From IMG/VR virus record IMGVR_UViG_3300000227_000019, positions 156-24,198 of that record: a stretch of 24,043 bases of DNA; one strand, written 5' to 3'. Position numbers and translations under genes: made by a program. How positions within the stretch are numbered: position 1 is the first letter of the stretch; every line of letters starts with the position of its first letter. This stretch comes from a virus. The notes below the pieces were generated by a model that worked only from the letters and a program-made list of their open reading frames with translations, was not told the origin of the DNA and made no database searches. Positions 15,977 through 23,253 of the stretch are shown here, in pieces.

Positions 15977-16987
15977 TTATCTTATCTTACGAAGTTCTTC
16001 CGCAAGTTCTGATATAGAAAATTCTTTATTTCCTTCACTTCCTGGAACTGGTGGAATTTCAGATCCTGTCGAAGCTTGGGATATTTCAGTTGCCGGAAAA
16101 GCTACTAGTTCTTGGACTAGGAACTTAATGGCATCCAAATCCATCGAAAGTAGTCTTTCACGGTTTGTTTCAAAATATTCAGCTGGTTTATTAATACCAG
16201 CTTCAGCAAATAGTCCCTTAATTTCTGATAGGAATGCTTCCTCTGTGACTTTACGATCTATTTCAGCCTTAAAATTTCTTAGAGAAACTAGCTCTGCTTC
16301 GACTGATTCTCTCTCTGCCTTTACAGCCAAAAGTTCATCTTCCTTGGCTGATAGTTCTGTCTTAAGGGTTGCTATTTGTTCTTTTAATTGCTCTAGTTCG
16401 TCCAAAGTATTTTCCTCCGAAGTAGATATAGAACCATCAGTAGATGCTACTTCTAAAACAGGAGTTCTTCCAGCATAGGCAGGCCTTCTTACTACTGTGA
16501 CCCCTCGCAGAGACGTTCCGATGAGATCCTCAACACCGTCGGCACCTATTTCAGAGTCCTCGTGCATAATTTCCCAGGAAACATTGACAGGAATTTTATT
16601 TGCCATACACTCTTTCAAATAGGCAATATCTTCCTCTCTTTCCTTTTTCCACAAGGCAGCTAACGCAACTATTTGGTTCCCAGTTCTTTTCAAATGTGCT
16701 ATAACGCCCAATGGAAATGCATCACTGTGGTCATCCTTAGGTTCTTTATATGCCATCTTGAAAGGCATATAGATTCCAGTTTTTATCAAATTTTCAAACT
16801 CTTTTTCTGGAACTCTTTGTTTATTTTCATTCGGTAAATTATCTGTCAAAACGAACTTTGTCCACGAAATCCAATCATTCTTAACAACAGTTGATGAAAC
16901 AGATTCATTTACCTCATCTAATGTTGGTTCACTAGACAATTCTACTAGTTCTTCAATATTTGTGCTAAATATAGTAGTTTTACTCAT
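15977..16987 (-). CDS. Prohead protease-scaffold fusion protein
   Basis: This protein is 336 aa from the ATG at 16987, which has AAGGG 8 nt upstream. A GTG at 16996 overlaps that site and is less likely. Residues about 65-180 look like a phage prohead protease: KTGIYMPFKMAYKEPKDDHSDAF, GVIAHL (candidate His98, with His87 as alternative), PVNVSWEI with candidate nucleophile Ser137, and a GTSLRGVTVVRRPAYAG end segment. Residues about 195-270 form a strong heptad coiled coil (LEQLKEQIATLKTELSAKEDELLAVKAE), and the C-terminus is Pro/Ser-rich, as in scaffolds. I infer a self-cleaving internal scaffold whose protease trims the prohead core. It overlaps the portal stop by 8 nt. The assignment of the catalytic residues is tentative. 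Confidence 0.7.
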   Translation of the reverse strand: MSKTTIFSTNIEELVELSSEPTLDEVNESVSSTVVKNDWISWTKFVLTDNLPNENKQRVPEKEFENLIKTGIYMPFKMAYKEPKDDHSDAFPLGVIAHLKRTGNQIVALAALWKKEREEDIAYLKECMANKIPVNVSWEIMHEDSEIGADGVEDLIGTSLRGVTVVRRPAYAGRTPVLEVASTDGSISTSEENTLDELEQLKEQIATLKTELSAKEDELLAVKAERESVEAELVSLRNFKAEIDRKVTEEAFLSEIKGLFAEAGINKPAEYFETNRERLLSMDLDAIKFLVQELVAFPATEISQASTGSEIPPVPGSEGNKEFSISELAEELRKIR

Positions 16988-18485
16988 TGGTTTCACCCTT
17001 CTTCACTTTTTCTCTAGTCTTTACTTTCTTATTAGGTTCTTCCGTAATATCAGGCTGTCTACTATTAGGCGTGGGCTGGAATTCTGGGACTCCAGATTCC
17101 TTTAGTAGCTTCTGTTCTGATGCTCTTTTCTCAAGTTCATCTTTGAAATCGAATCCAAAAATAGTATCAAGCGTTTCTCTACTTAGACTTCCAGAGTCAA
17201 GTAACATCTGAAGGCCTGATAGAAAGGTACGGAAGTCATATAGATTTATGGGTTTGAATGAAATACCTGGAGTACTTGTCAAGCCATTCCTATTTGATAT
17301 TTCATAAACAATCTGCTTCAGTACTGACAGAATTTTAGACCTGAAGTTCTCCATCATCTTTACTGGAGAAATAGCTGCATATTCTGGGTCTGATGCATTA
17401 CTTCTTTCAGATTCTCCTGAAATCAATGTTCTAGGGAATCCGAGTGCAAAAATTATTTCTTGGTTTACTTCTCTATATTTAGAATCATTCAAAAGTAAAT
17501 TTACGTCTGGAAATACCCATTTTAATTCTGTAGTATGGTCTGTAAATAGTTGAAAGATGTTTTCTATTGTATTTAGAGATGTATTTCTCCATGTTAGAGC
17601 CTGCCGTATATCATAAAGTCTATTAGCATCTTCCTCAGATTCTGTCATTGGAAATTCATCGCTTCCTATTTTCACGTGCAAAATTGCACTCAGTACCTTA
17701 ACAACTATTGAATAATCCGCTCTTCGTATGTTCCGTTTATGCTCTAAAATATCCAATGCTGGATACAGATATGGAGTTGGATATGGGCTATCTTGAAGAA
17801 CTCTTCTTCGTATTATCAAATCGTTATCCAGTCTTACCTTTGTCTTTCCAGATTCTATATCTGTAACAAATTTAGGATAGTTGGCCAATAGCCAAGTATA
17901 GAGTGTTTTTTCCTCTGTTCCATCTGGATATGTTCCTTTATGATTAATAAAGTAAATCAGCTCATCTGGAATTAAGACAAAGTAGATTGGTTTGCTAGAT
18001 ACAAATGTTTTCATAATCTCAATACTGCACGGATCTCTTAACCAGAAACTTTCTGGCAGTATGAAACTTTCATATTTCTTTAATCCTAGTCTTTTTATTT
18101 CTTCCTTTGATTTAGGAACGTACTTGATTTCTGGGACTACTAGTCCAGAAATCAAGAATTCAAGAGCCATCTCTTCTGCGAAGTCCAATAGCTCTTGTTT
18201 TATTCCTTGAAATATCCTAAATTCATTTTCACTCAAACCGTTCTTTGATAGCTCTATATCATTAATAGCTATTTCTACTATCTTGTTAATAGTAGTAGCA
18301 GCTATAGGATCATTCCTGTAATAAAATCTACACTTATTTACTAGATCCACGTACTTTGCTTGATCTATAGCAGGAGCCGTAGATGGTTTTACGTTCCATG
18401 GATTTACGATGCGGTATGGATTCTCTGTAGTTGACTGTGCAACAGATAATCTTGTTTTTTTCTTGCTAGATTTAACTTCGTCCAT
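16980..18485 (-). CDS. Portal protein
   Basis: This 501-aa protein lies between the large terminase and the protease-scaffold gene, the classical portal position. The N-terminal region is flexible and basic, followed by KCRFYYRNDPIAATTINKIVEIA (about 50-75), the helix typical of portals. A clip/wing region has strands (LRDPCSIEIMKT, KPIYFVLIPDELIYF, DNDLIIRRRVLQDSP). The stem and crown region includes REVNQEIIFALGFPRTLISGESERSN near 340-365 and YAAISPVKMMENFRSKILSVLKQIVYEI, features common in portal families. The C-terminus is charged and probably disordered (KVKTREKVKKGE). The ATG at 18485 is 3 nt after the terminase stop. A 12-bp inverted repeat lies within the coding sequence at 18123-18156. 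Confidence 0.85.
   Translation of the reverse strand: MDEVKSSKKKTRLSVAQSTTENPYRIVNPWNVKPSTAPAIDQAKYVDLVNKCRFYYRNDPIAATTINKIVEIAINDIELSKNGLSENEFRIFQGIKQELLDFAEEMALEFLISGLVVPEIKYVPKSKEEIKRLGLKKYESFILPESFWLRDPCSIEIMKTFVSSKPIYFVLIPDELIYFINHKGTYPDGTEEKTLYTWLLANYPKFVTDIESGKTKVRLDNDLIIRRRVLQDSPYPTPYLYPALDILEHKRNIRRADYSIVVKVLSAILHVKIGSDEFPMTESEEDANRLYDIRQALTWRNTSLNTIENIFQLFTDHTTELKWVFPDVNLLLNDSKYREVNQEIIFALGFPRTLISGESERSNASDPEYAAISPVKMMENFRSKILSVLKQIVYEISNRNGLTSTPGISFKPINLYDFRTFLSGLQMLLDSGSLSRETLDTIFGFDFKDELEKRASEQKLLKESGVPEFQPTPNSRQPDITEEPNKKVKTREKVKKGETNE
18123..18156 (-). repeat. 12-bp inverted repeat inside the portal gene
   Basis: CTTGATTTCTGG (18123-18134) is perfectly complementary to 18145-18156 across 10 nt. 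A 1-nt bulge followed by three more pairs (ACT/AGT) would extend it. It is in portal codons around residue 115. No T-run follows. It may be an mRNA structure, but codon constraint could also produce it. Confidence 0.4.
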
Positions 18486-18488
18486 AAT

Positions 18489-20039
18489 TTATATCCATCC
18501 GGGTCTCATTAATTTCGCCTTTTCTTTTTTTCTAAATGAAAATTCATTCATAAGATAATAAGAGGCACATCCGCACAACAACGCAGATGTAAAGTGATCT
18601 TCACCAGCTTTGCCTCCCTTCGCCGTGAGAGTTCTATATATAATTTCACCAGTTGCACCTTTTGTATAGGTCATTCTTTCAAGTTCTACTATCATGTCCA
18701 TATCAGTAGTGGAATAAACTAATTTATGGTTGTTTGTATAATCCTGTAGAACAGAAACTGCAAATGGTTTTGTTTTTGATTTTATCTCTTCACCCTCAGA
18801 ATTCAATCCGAGAACTATTTGTGATGAGAAATCTATTGGAACTATTTTTTTCTTATAATCCTTGTGAGCATAGTCCCGATGCTCAATTAAGGTTTGTATA
18901 ACTGATATACCAGTATTTCCTTTATCTATACCAATCAAAGAAGGTGTAAATCTGGAGTCCAATATATCAATAATCTTTTCTTGTACTGGGTAAGATACCT
19001 TAGTAAGCTGGATTTTTGCATGGAATTTTATCCGCCCATAATCGTCTACTTCCATTACCAAAATAGCAGTTGGTTCTGTATATCCTAGGTCTATACCAAT
19101 GAACCTATCATGTCTCTCGTCCTTAATTGAAGGAAGCATTGAGATCTTGGCTAGAATGTCAACTAGATTTTCAGATTCTCTAATTCCATCAATTACTAGT
19201 TTATAGATAGGATATGTCTGAATTTCAAAAGTACTTCTGTCAAACAATGAAAAGATTGGTTTCCCATGTTGACCTAGAACTGAATGAATGTAATCATCAG
19301 ATCCATCTCCTCCATACTGTTCTAATGCTCTTTCTTTATCTTTTTCTGTGAACCTTGGATTCTGGAACGCTGATATTCTATGCCTGGAGTAGTTAGAGTT
19401 CTCCCTATCTGCATGATAAAGAACATTATTTTCTCTTACTCCAGTCGGAACTCCAGATACTAATAGCTTGAACCCTTTTTGCCAGGTATTAATAATTGGT
19501 TGTAATTCCATGAATGTAGCCCAAGGAAAGTACCCAGCTTCATCCAATAGTACATAAGGAGTATGTAAACCAATGACATTAGTTCCAGTACCAGTCTGCC
19601 CAGCAATACGGCACATTAGCTTTGCATTGTTGAGCAACTTTATAGAATAATCAGAGTTATTAATTCCTCCACGAGGTTCTATAAAATGTTTTAGAACGGA
19701 GTTAGATCTCAACATTCTTGTTAAATTTGTAAACACTGGTTCCAAATGTACCTTACTAGGTACTGTATAAACAATATAATCATTTGGGAAAATATTAAAT
19801 AATAATGCCCATAAAATCAATATAGATATTGATAAAGTCTTTCCTACAGCACGAGCACAAGATAATGATACATAGCTACTAAAGTCTAGAATGAACTCCT
19901 TCTGGTATAATGTTAGTTCAAATTCTTCATCATTGGCTGTCTTATCAATGTTCATAAGAAACTCACCAAGAAGAACAGGATTTTTGAAGATTTCAAACAA
20001 TATCAAATCATCCTGTGTTACTCTTTCTAGCATAGCCAT
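18489..20039 (-). CDS. Large terminase subunit (ATPase and nuclease)
   Basis: This 516-aa protein has the full terminase large subunit layout. The ATPase domain has an adenine-binding region near LTLYQKEFI (42-50), a Walker A variant ARAVGKT at 62-68, Walker B YVLLDEAG at 162-169 with Glu167 as likely catalytic residue, and coupling motif SGVPTG at 195-200. The RNase H-like nuclease domain has acidic residues Asp317 (FIGIDLGYTEP), Asp372 (LIGIDKGNTG) and Asp481 (GEDHFTSAL). It translocates DNA into proheads through the portal and cuts the concatemer. The start could be 20039 or the Met two codons later; no strong ribosome site is visible, and 3 nt separate it from the methyltransferase stop. 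The usual small terminase gene does not directly precede it. Confidence 0.95.
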   Translation of the reverse strand: MAMLERVTQDDLILFEIFKNPVLLGEFLMNIDKTANDEEFELTLYQKEFILDFSSYVSLSCARAVGKTLSISILILWALLFNIFPNDYIVYTVPSKVHLEPVFTNLTRMLRSNSVLKHFIEPRGGINNSDYSIKLLNNAKLMCRIAGQTGTGTNVIGLHTPYVLLDEAGYFPWATFMELQPIINTWQKGFKLLVSGVPTGVRENNVLYHADRENSNYSRHRISAFQNPRFTEKDKERALEQYGGDGSDDYIHSVLGQHGKPIFSLFDRSTFEIQTYPIYKLVIDGIRESENLVDILAKISMLPSIKDERHDRFIGIDLGYTEPTAILVMEVDDYGRIKFHAKIQLTKVSYPVQEKIIDILDSRFTPSLIGIDKGNTGISVIQTLIEHRDYAHKDYKKKIVPIDFSSQIVLGLNSEGEEIKSKTKPFAVSVLQDYTNNHKLVYSTTDMDMIVELERMTYTKGATGEIIYRTLTAKGGKAGEDHFTSALLCGCASYYLMNEFSFRKKEKAKLMRPGWI

Positions 20040-20042
20040 ATA

Positions 20043-20558
20043 TTATTTATAAGCCCAACACATCAGGTTGGATCCTCCGTCTGATTTTATATCTATATTC
20101 TTAAATCCAGCATTCTCAAGATAGAATCGAAGAGATTCTGGCGAGAACAAAGCATAATGAGCATTATATCTCCAACTGTCATCGTCTTTCGAGAATACAC
20201 CGTCATTGTGTCCACCCATAATCCAATATGATGCAGAAAAATCTATTGGCATCCCACCCATCAATGGAAGATCATTGTTTAGCCATCTGGTTGCTAATAG
20301 CTTAGCGTCTGGACATTGGATATAAATCTTTCCCCCAGGCTTTAGAATTCTATACCACTCTTTTAGAACCCTTAGAGTATCCCTGTAAGAAAAGTGCTCT
20401 AAGACATCGCACGCCCTAGCCTCATCAAAATAATTGTCTGGATAAGGTACTTTATCAACACTTCCAACATGCTCAAGATGTGGGCACTTTGGATTTATAT
20501 CCATGTGAACATCAGCTGTCATATCTGGATGATAACCACTGCCCAATTCTATTTTCAT
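20043..20558 (-). CDS. Class I SAM-dependent methyltransferase
   Basis: This 171-aa protein opens with motif I ELGSGYHPD (residues 4-12), followed by an acidic strand end (VHMDIN, about 18-23), motif around VDKVPYPDNYFDEARACDVLEHF (34-56), and LKPGGKIYIQCPD (72-84), all typical of methyltransferase 11-type enzymes. The C-terminal region is short but has a last strand (LMCWAYK). It follows a glycosyltransferase and precedes the large terminase. No DNA-target domain or DPPY/NPPF motif is present, so a small-molecule, sugar or protein substrate is more likely than DNA. I infer joint action with the neighbouring glycosyltransferase, for example methylating a transferred sugar. The ATG at 20558 follows AAGGAG by 11 nt. 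Confidence 0.8.
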   Translation of the reverse strand: MKIELGSGYHPDMTADVHMDINPKCPHLEHVGSVDKVPYPDNYFDEARACDVLEHFSYRDTLRVLKEWYRILKPGGKIYIQCPDAKLLATRWLNNDLPLMGGMPIDFSASYWIMGGHNDGVFSKDDDSWRYNAHYALFSPESLRFYLENAGFKNIDIKSDGGSNLMCWAYK

Positions 20559-20702
20559 TATTATTTATTCTCCTTTTTCCTTTAATGGAGCTCATATAGG
20601 ATATATCTTTCCTGGATCATTTAATATTTCTTTAGGTTATCCAGTAGTTCCTAAAAACTTAAAAAAAATTTTGTTACTATTCACAGAAGAACAGCGGGTA
20701 TA
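20559..20702 (-). other. 144-nt non-coding gap before the methyltransferase gene
   Basis: The gap holds an eight-base T run on the sense strand (20668-20661) not preceded by a convincing stem, and AAAGGAG near the 5' end of the methyltransferase gene. No promoter with good -35/-10 spacing, no tRNA and no credible ORF is seen. It is unusually long for this tightly packed block and could be a remnant of a lost gene. Confidence 0.4.
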
Positions 20703-21551
20703 TCACATCGACTCCTTTACCTTATTCCAAAAAGTTGTAAAAATGGTTTCCCAGTTAAATATAGACTTAACTCTGCTAATTTCTTCGTCTGTTATTGGCC
20801 TTGGATGAGATGATAATATCTTATATAAATCGTCCACAAGAGTCGGAGAATCTTCTTCTACATACTCTACCAAATTTCCAAACCAGTACTGGTAATGTTC
20901 TTTTGCATAACAAATCCCTCTAGCCCCGCAAAGTAAACCTTCTAATATAGGAAGTTCAAATCCCTCTACTTTTCTCAATCCTGAGACATAATGTACAGAG
21001 TTATAGAGGTGTACCAAATCTTTATCTGATATGTTCTCTACCCTATGAAGATGTTTTCCAAGATGAAGATCTCCTCCTACATGAACTATTGTAGAATTAA
21101 GTTTCTGTACTGCCAAATATATCTTATCTATAGTTTCCATATCCGCTACATAGCCAGTAGTTAAAATTGGAAATCTTCTGGTTTGCTTATAATTTATAAA
21201 TATGCTTGGATCAGCCCCCAAAGGAATTCTTAGAAAATTAAAATCGTTATGTTGTAATATAACAGGAAGATTTAAGTAAGATGCTACAAAGACTGCATCC
21301 CTAAAAACCGGTAGCCAAAGATCTGGAGATGGATCATCTGCTGATAACAGACAATATTGTAATAGTATATACCTAGGACAATAAAGATATTTTAAGCTTC
21401 CTTTTCCTATAGAATCAAGTATCTGGATGTCCGCAATAGATGGGTTAGATACGAACTCAACATCTGGAGGAGCAAACCTTCTTAGATTAAGATTAATTCT
21501 ATACATTGCTCTACCTAGTGTAGTAGGTAGAACTTCAGCAAAGACTTTCAT
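20703..21551 (-). CDS. GT-B fold glycosyltransferase (short, GT4-like)
   Basis: At 282 aa this enzyme is shorter than typical GT4 proteins. Residues 1-110 include an acceptor-half strand order (MKVFAEVLP; LKYLYCPRYILLQYCLL; NLPVILQHNDF), RIPLGADPSIFINYKQ near 108-123, and an FPILTTGYVADMETIDKI donor-half entry. The donor motif E-x7-E is at E196-E204 (VEGFELPILEG), with a following CGARGICYA segment. These fit a nucleotide-sugar-dependent glycosyltransferase. The reduced N-terminal domain may mean a distinct acceptor. It has no signal peptide. It starts at 21551, 15 nt after the upstream gene, and precedes the methyltransferase. This is a second glycosyltransferase for the phage; the substrate is unknown. 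Confidence 0.78.
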   Translation of the reverse strand: MKVFAEVLPTTLGRAMYRINLNLRRFAPPDVEFVSNPSIADIQILDSIGKGSLKYLYCPRYILLQYCLLSADDPSPDLWLPVFRDAVFVASYLNLPVILQHNDFNFLRIPLGADPSIFINYKQTRRFPILTTGYVADMETIDKIYLAVQKLNSTIVHVGGDLHLGKHLHRVENISDKDLVHLYNSVHYVSGLRKVEGFELPILEGLLCGARGICYAKEHYQYWFGNLVEYVEEDSPTLVDDLYKILSSHPRPITDEEISRVKSIFNWETIFTTFWNKVKESM

Positions 21552-21566
21552 TATGCTAATCCTTTA

Positions 21567-22301
21567 CTACTCCATTCGTATTGGGACTATCGTTGGATTA
21601 CTATGCCCGTTCTTTTTCAAAAGTTCATTTGTCCCAATGGTTATTTCTCCATCACAGAAAACACCATCATCTATTTCTCGATTACATACCAAATGAATTT
21701 TATTCTTCTTTTCATTTGGGTACAAAGTCCAAATAGTACCTAGAAGTGTATTACATTTTGGACAGTATATATATTGCATCTTAGACTCATAAAACTTCCT
21801 AGCTCTAGCCTTCAAAGATTCCAGGAAGTCAATAAAAGATGTTTCCTCATCTGATTTTCTATGTTTTCTCGTGATCTTTAGGTCTGCCTGTAACTTAGAA
21901 ATATCCTCTCTAAGATCAGAGGCAACCTTGTTTACTTTCTCGAATACATAAATATTATCTGCATTAACAGATTCATCTTCGGTCCTCAATCTGTAAAGAA
22001 GCTGTTCATAGTCTTCAAGGGCGAGAAATGCTTGAACAAGAGCCCTAAGAGCCGCTCTGTCATTTATTTTTAAATCAGAAAGATCGTACTCCTTCTCGAA
22101 CTCCTCCAATTTGGAAGTAATTCTTTTCTCAAAATTGGCAGATTGTTCTACACTGTTGTACTTCTTCTCAAAGTATTCATCAAATTCCTCATCTGACATA
22201 TTCCGATACTGCTTCAGGTTCCTTGTCTTTCTCTTATCCGGTATCGTGTGCCTTATTCCATGCTGATACCATACTCCTTTAGATGGCAATTCTCCAGTCA
22301 T
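21567..22301 (-). CDS. Zinc-ribbon protein upstream of terminase block, unknown (possible DNA-binding packaging factor)
   Basis: This 244-aa protein is mainly charged helix over residues 20-170 (for example EEFDEYFEKKYNSVEQ, and RAALRALVQAFLALEDYEQLLYRL), followed by a C-terminal zinc ribbon: IYCPKCNTLLGT near 178-189 and HLVCNREIDDGVFCDG near 203-218. The four cysteines should bind one zinc ion. The ATG overlaps the previous gene's stop as ATGA. No small terminase is recognisable in the window, and this helical protein with a zinc ribbon is the nearest candidate to fill that role, but I see no helix-turn-helix typical of small terminases. I treat it as unknown. Confidence 0.6.
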   Translation of the reverse strand: MTGELPSKGVWYQHGIRHTIPDKRKTRNLKQYRNMSDEEFDEYFEKKYNSVEQSANFEKRITSKLEEFEKEYDLSDLKINDRAALRALVQAFLALEDYEQLLYRLRTEDESVNADNIYVFEKVNKVASDLREDISKLQADLKITRKHRKSDEETSFIDFLESLKARARKFYESKMQYIYCPKCNTLLGTIWTLYPNEKKNKIHLVCNREIDDGVFCDGEITIGTNELLKKNGHSNPTIVPIRME

Positions 22302-22513
22302 TTTTTCCTATTTTTTCCTTTTTCTTCTTCATTTTTCATATAATTATAAACTTTTTCTACATTCTGTGCTAAATATGAATTTATATCTGTTTTTGATAAA
22401 TCCATACAGGCCTTATGAAAAAAAAGATTCAGATAAGGTACATCTAGTCCAACCATCTGTACCTTATCTGAATCTTCTATAGGCTTATTGCAATGAAAAC
22501 ATATTTTTCCCAT
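22298..22513 (-). CDS. Small zinc-finger protein (C-x2-C ... H-x2-C)
   Basis: This 71-aa protein starts at the ATG at 22513 and has CFHC at residues 5-8 and FHKAC near 32-36, giving a C-x2-C...H-x2-C zinc site, as in small phage and LIM-like fingers. The tail is Lys/Glu-rich. The middle of the gene encodes a perfect 19-bp hairpin (22424-22476) with a following T-tract, and the Leu-Phe-Phe codons between the fingers are that T-tract. It overlaps the phosphatase gene by 29 nt and the next gene by 4 nt. The conserved finger residues on both sides of the hairpin suggest that the ORF is genuine. Function is unknown; nucleic-acid binding is plausible. Confidence 0.65.
   Translation of the reverse strand: MGKICFHCNKPIEDSDKVQMVGLDVPYLNLFFHKACMDLSKTDINSYLAQNVEKVYNYMKNEEEKGKNRKK
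22418..22476 (-). terminator. Intrinsic-terminator-like hairpin embedded in the zinc-finger coding sequence
   Basis: A perfect 19-bp inverted repeat (AAGATTCAGATAAGGTACA and its complement, 22458-22476 with 22424-22442) encloses a 15-nt loop. On the sense transcript the 3' arm runs straight into a U-run of eight (two bases within the stem plus 22423-22418), then CAUAAGG. This is the form of a Rho-independent terminator although the stem is only moderately GC-rich. It lies wholly inside the 71-aa gene. Translating ribosomes would disrupt it, so termination could depend on translation or on a phage antiterminator. Confidence 0.75.
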
Positions 22514-23066
22514 TTAGTATTTCCGCAATAATTTTATCAAATGCCTCTATGCAAGAATTGGTAAATTCAATACCTAGGCCAGATAATCTTTCCTCATCCT
22601 TAATATTATATGGTTGACGTATTCCGTATACTTTGCAATTATTTAATAAAGACTGCATTTTTTCCGCCTGATCTTCCACAAAGAAATCTATCTCCATTTG
22701 TTTACATATAGAACTTTTATCTTTAGAAAAGATAAGATTCTGTCTTTGAGGAAAATCATATCGCTTCAAGAAATTCTCTGTAGAAAAAGACACACTCAAA
22801 GGACGGCCAGTTACATAGTAAATAGATGTGCCCAGCGATTCCAAAATCCTCAATTTTTTGACAATATCTGGAGAGATTATGATTCTATTATACAAGAACG
22901 GAAGTGTCGCTATATACTCCATGTAATCTTCACTGACATATAATTTATAATTACTCCAGAAATCATTATTGGATACATCGCTTATTTTCCCAATTTCGCA
23001 AAGATACCTATATACAGCCAGGTGCCACGGATAGAGTACTCCATCAAGATCTGTGCCTACATTCAT
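22485..23066 (-). CDS. HAD-superfamily phosphatase (5'-nucleotidase-like)
   Basis: This 193-aa protein carries the HAD motifs in order: motif I GTDLDGVLYPWH with nucleophile Asp6 and Asp8, motif II YYVTGRP with Thr86, a motif III lysine near FSKDKS (Lys115 or Lys117), and motif IV IDFFVEDQAEKM with Asp127, Glu131 and Asp132. Residues 20-75 form the helical cap. Such phage enzymes are usually 5'(3')-deoxyribonucleotidases or nucleotide phosphatases that adjust nucleotide pools; a polynucleotide phosphatase cannot be ruled out. The ATG at 23066 has AAGGA upstream and overlaps the zinc-ribbon gene by 23 nt. The 3' end overlaps the 71-aa gene by 29 nt. Substrate is inferred only. Confidence 0.75.
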   Translation of the reverse strand: MNVGTDLDGVLYPWHLAVYRYLCEIGKISDVSNNDFWSNYKLYVSEDYMEYIATLPFLYNRIIISPDIVKKLRILESLGTSIYYVTGRPLSVSFSTENFLKRYDFPQRQNLIFSKDKSSICKQMEIDFFVEDQAEKMQSLLNNCKVYGIRQPYNIKDEERLSGLGIEFTNSCIEAFDKIIAEILNGKNMFSLQ

Positions 23067-23253
23067 TTATTCTTTCCTTATCTCCAAAATCATTGGCTTC
23101 ATCTTGATTGACTATAAAATATATTCCACAATTTTCACAGTGCTTACTAAATCCAAAATATACTTCTACTCTTGTATCGTGTATATTAGGACTTCCACAA
23201 AAGGGACAAAATTTACACTCTTTCCATAGGGTATTTTTTTTCCAAAATTCCAT
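23044..23253 (-). CDS. Small zinc-ribbon protein (Lar-like pattern)
   Basis: This 69-aa protein has two CxxC pairs, CKFCPFCGS (near 13-21, Cys16/Cys19 most likely as ligands) and CENCGIYF (near 39-46), separated by a beta hairpin (RVEVYFGFSKH). This is the single zinc-ribbon layout of Lar/restriction-alleviation-like and other small phage proteins beginning CPFCG. The ATG at 23253 has GGAG 6 nt upstream and lies within the end of the primase gene (41-nt overlap). Restriction alleviation is only a resemblance; the function is not established. Confidence 0.6.
   Translation of the reverse strand: MEFWKKNTLWKECKFCPFCGSPNIHDTRVEVYFGFSKHCENCGIYFIVNQDEANDFGDKERINECRHRS

Noticed and set aside
16128-16478. 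Plus-strand ORF of 116 aa opposite the protease-scaffold gene
   Set aside because: Ser-rich antisense shadow of the coiled-coil region, with no start signal.
16747-16771. 8-bp inverted repeat (TATATGCC/GGCATATA) in the protease-scaffold gene
   Set aside because: Short, AT-rich and inside coding sequence with no following T-run; expected by chance at this size.
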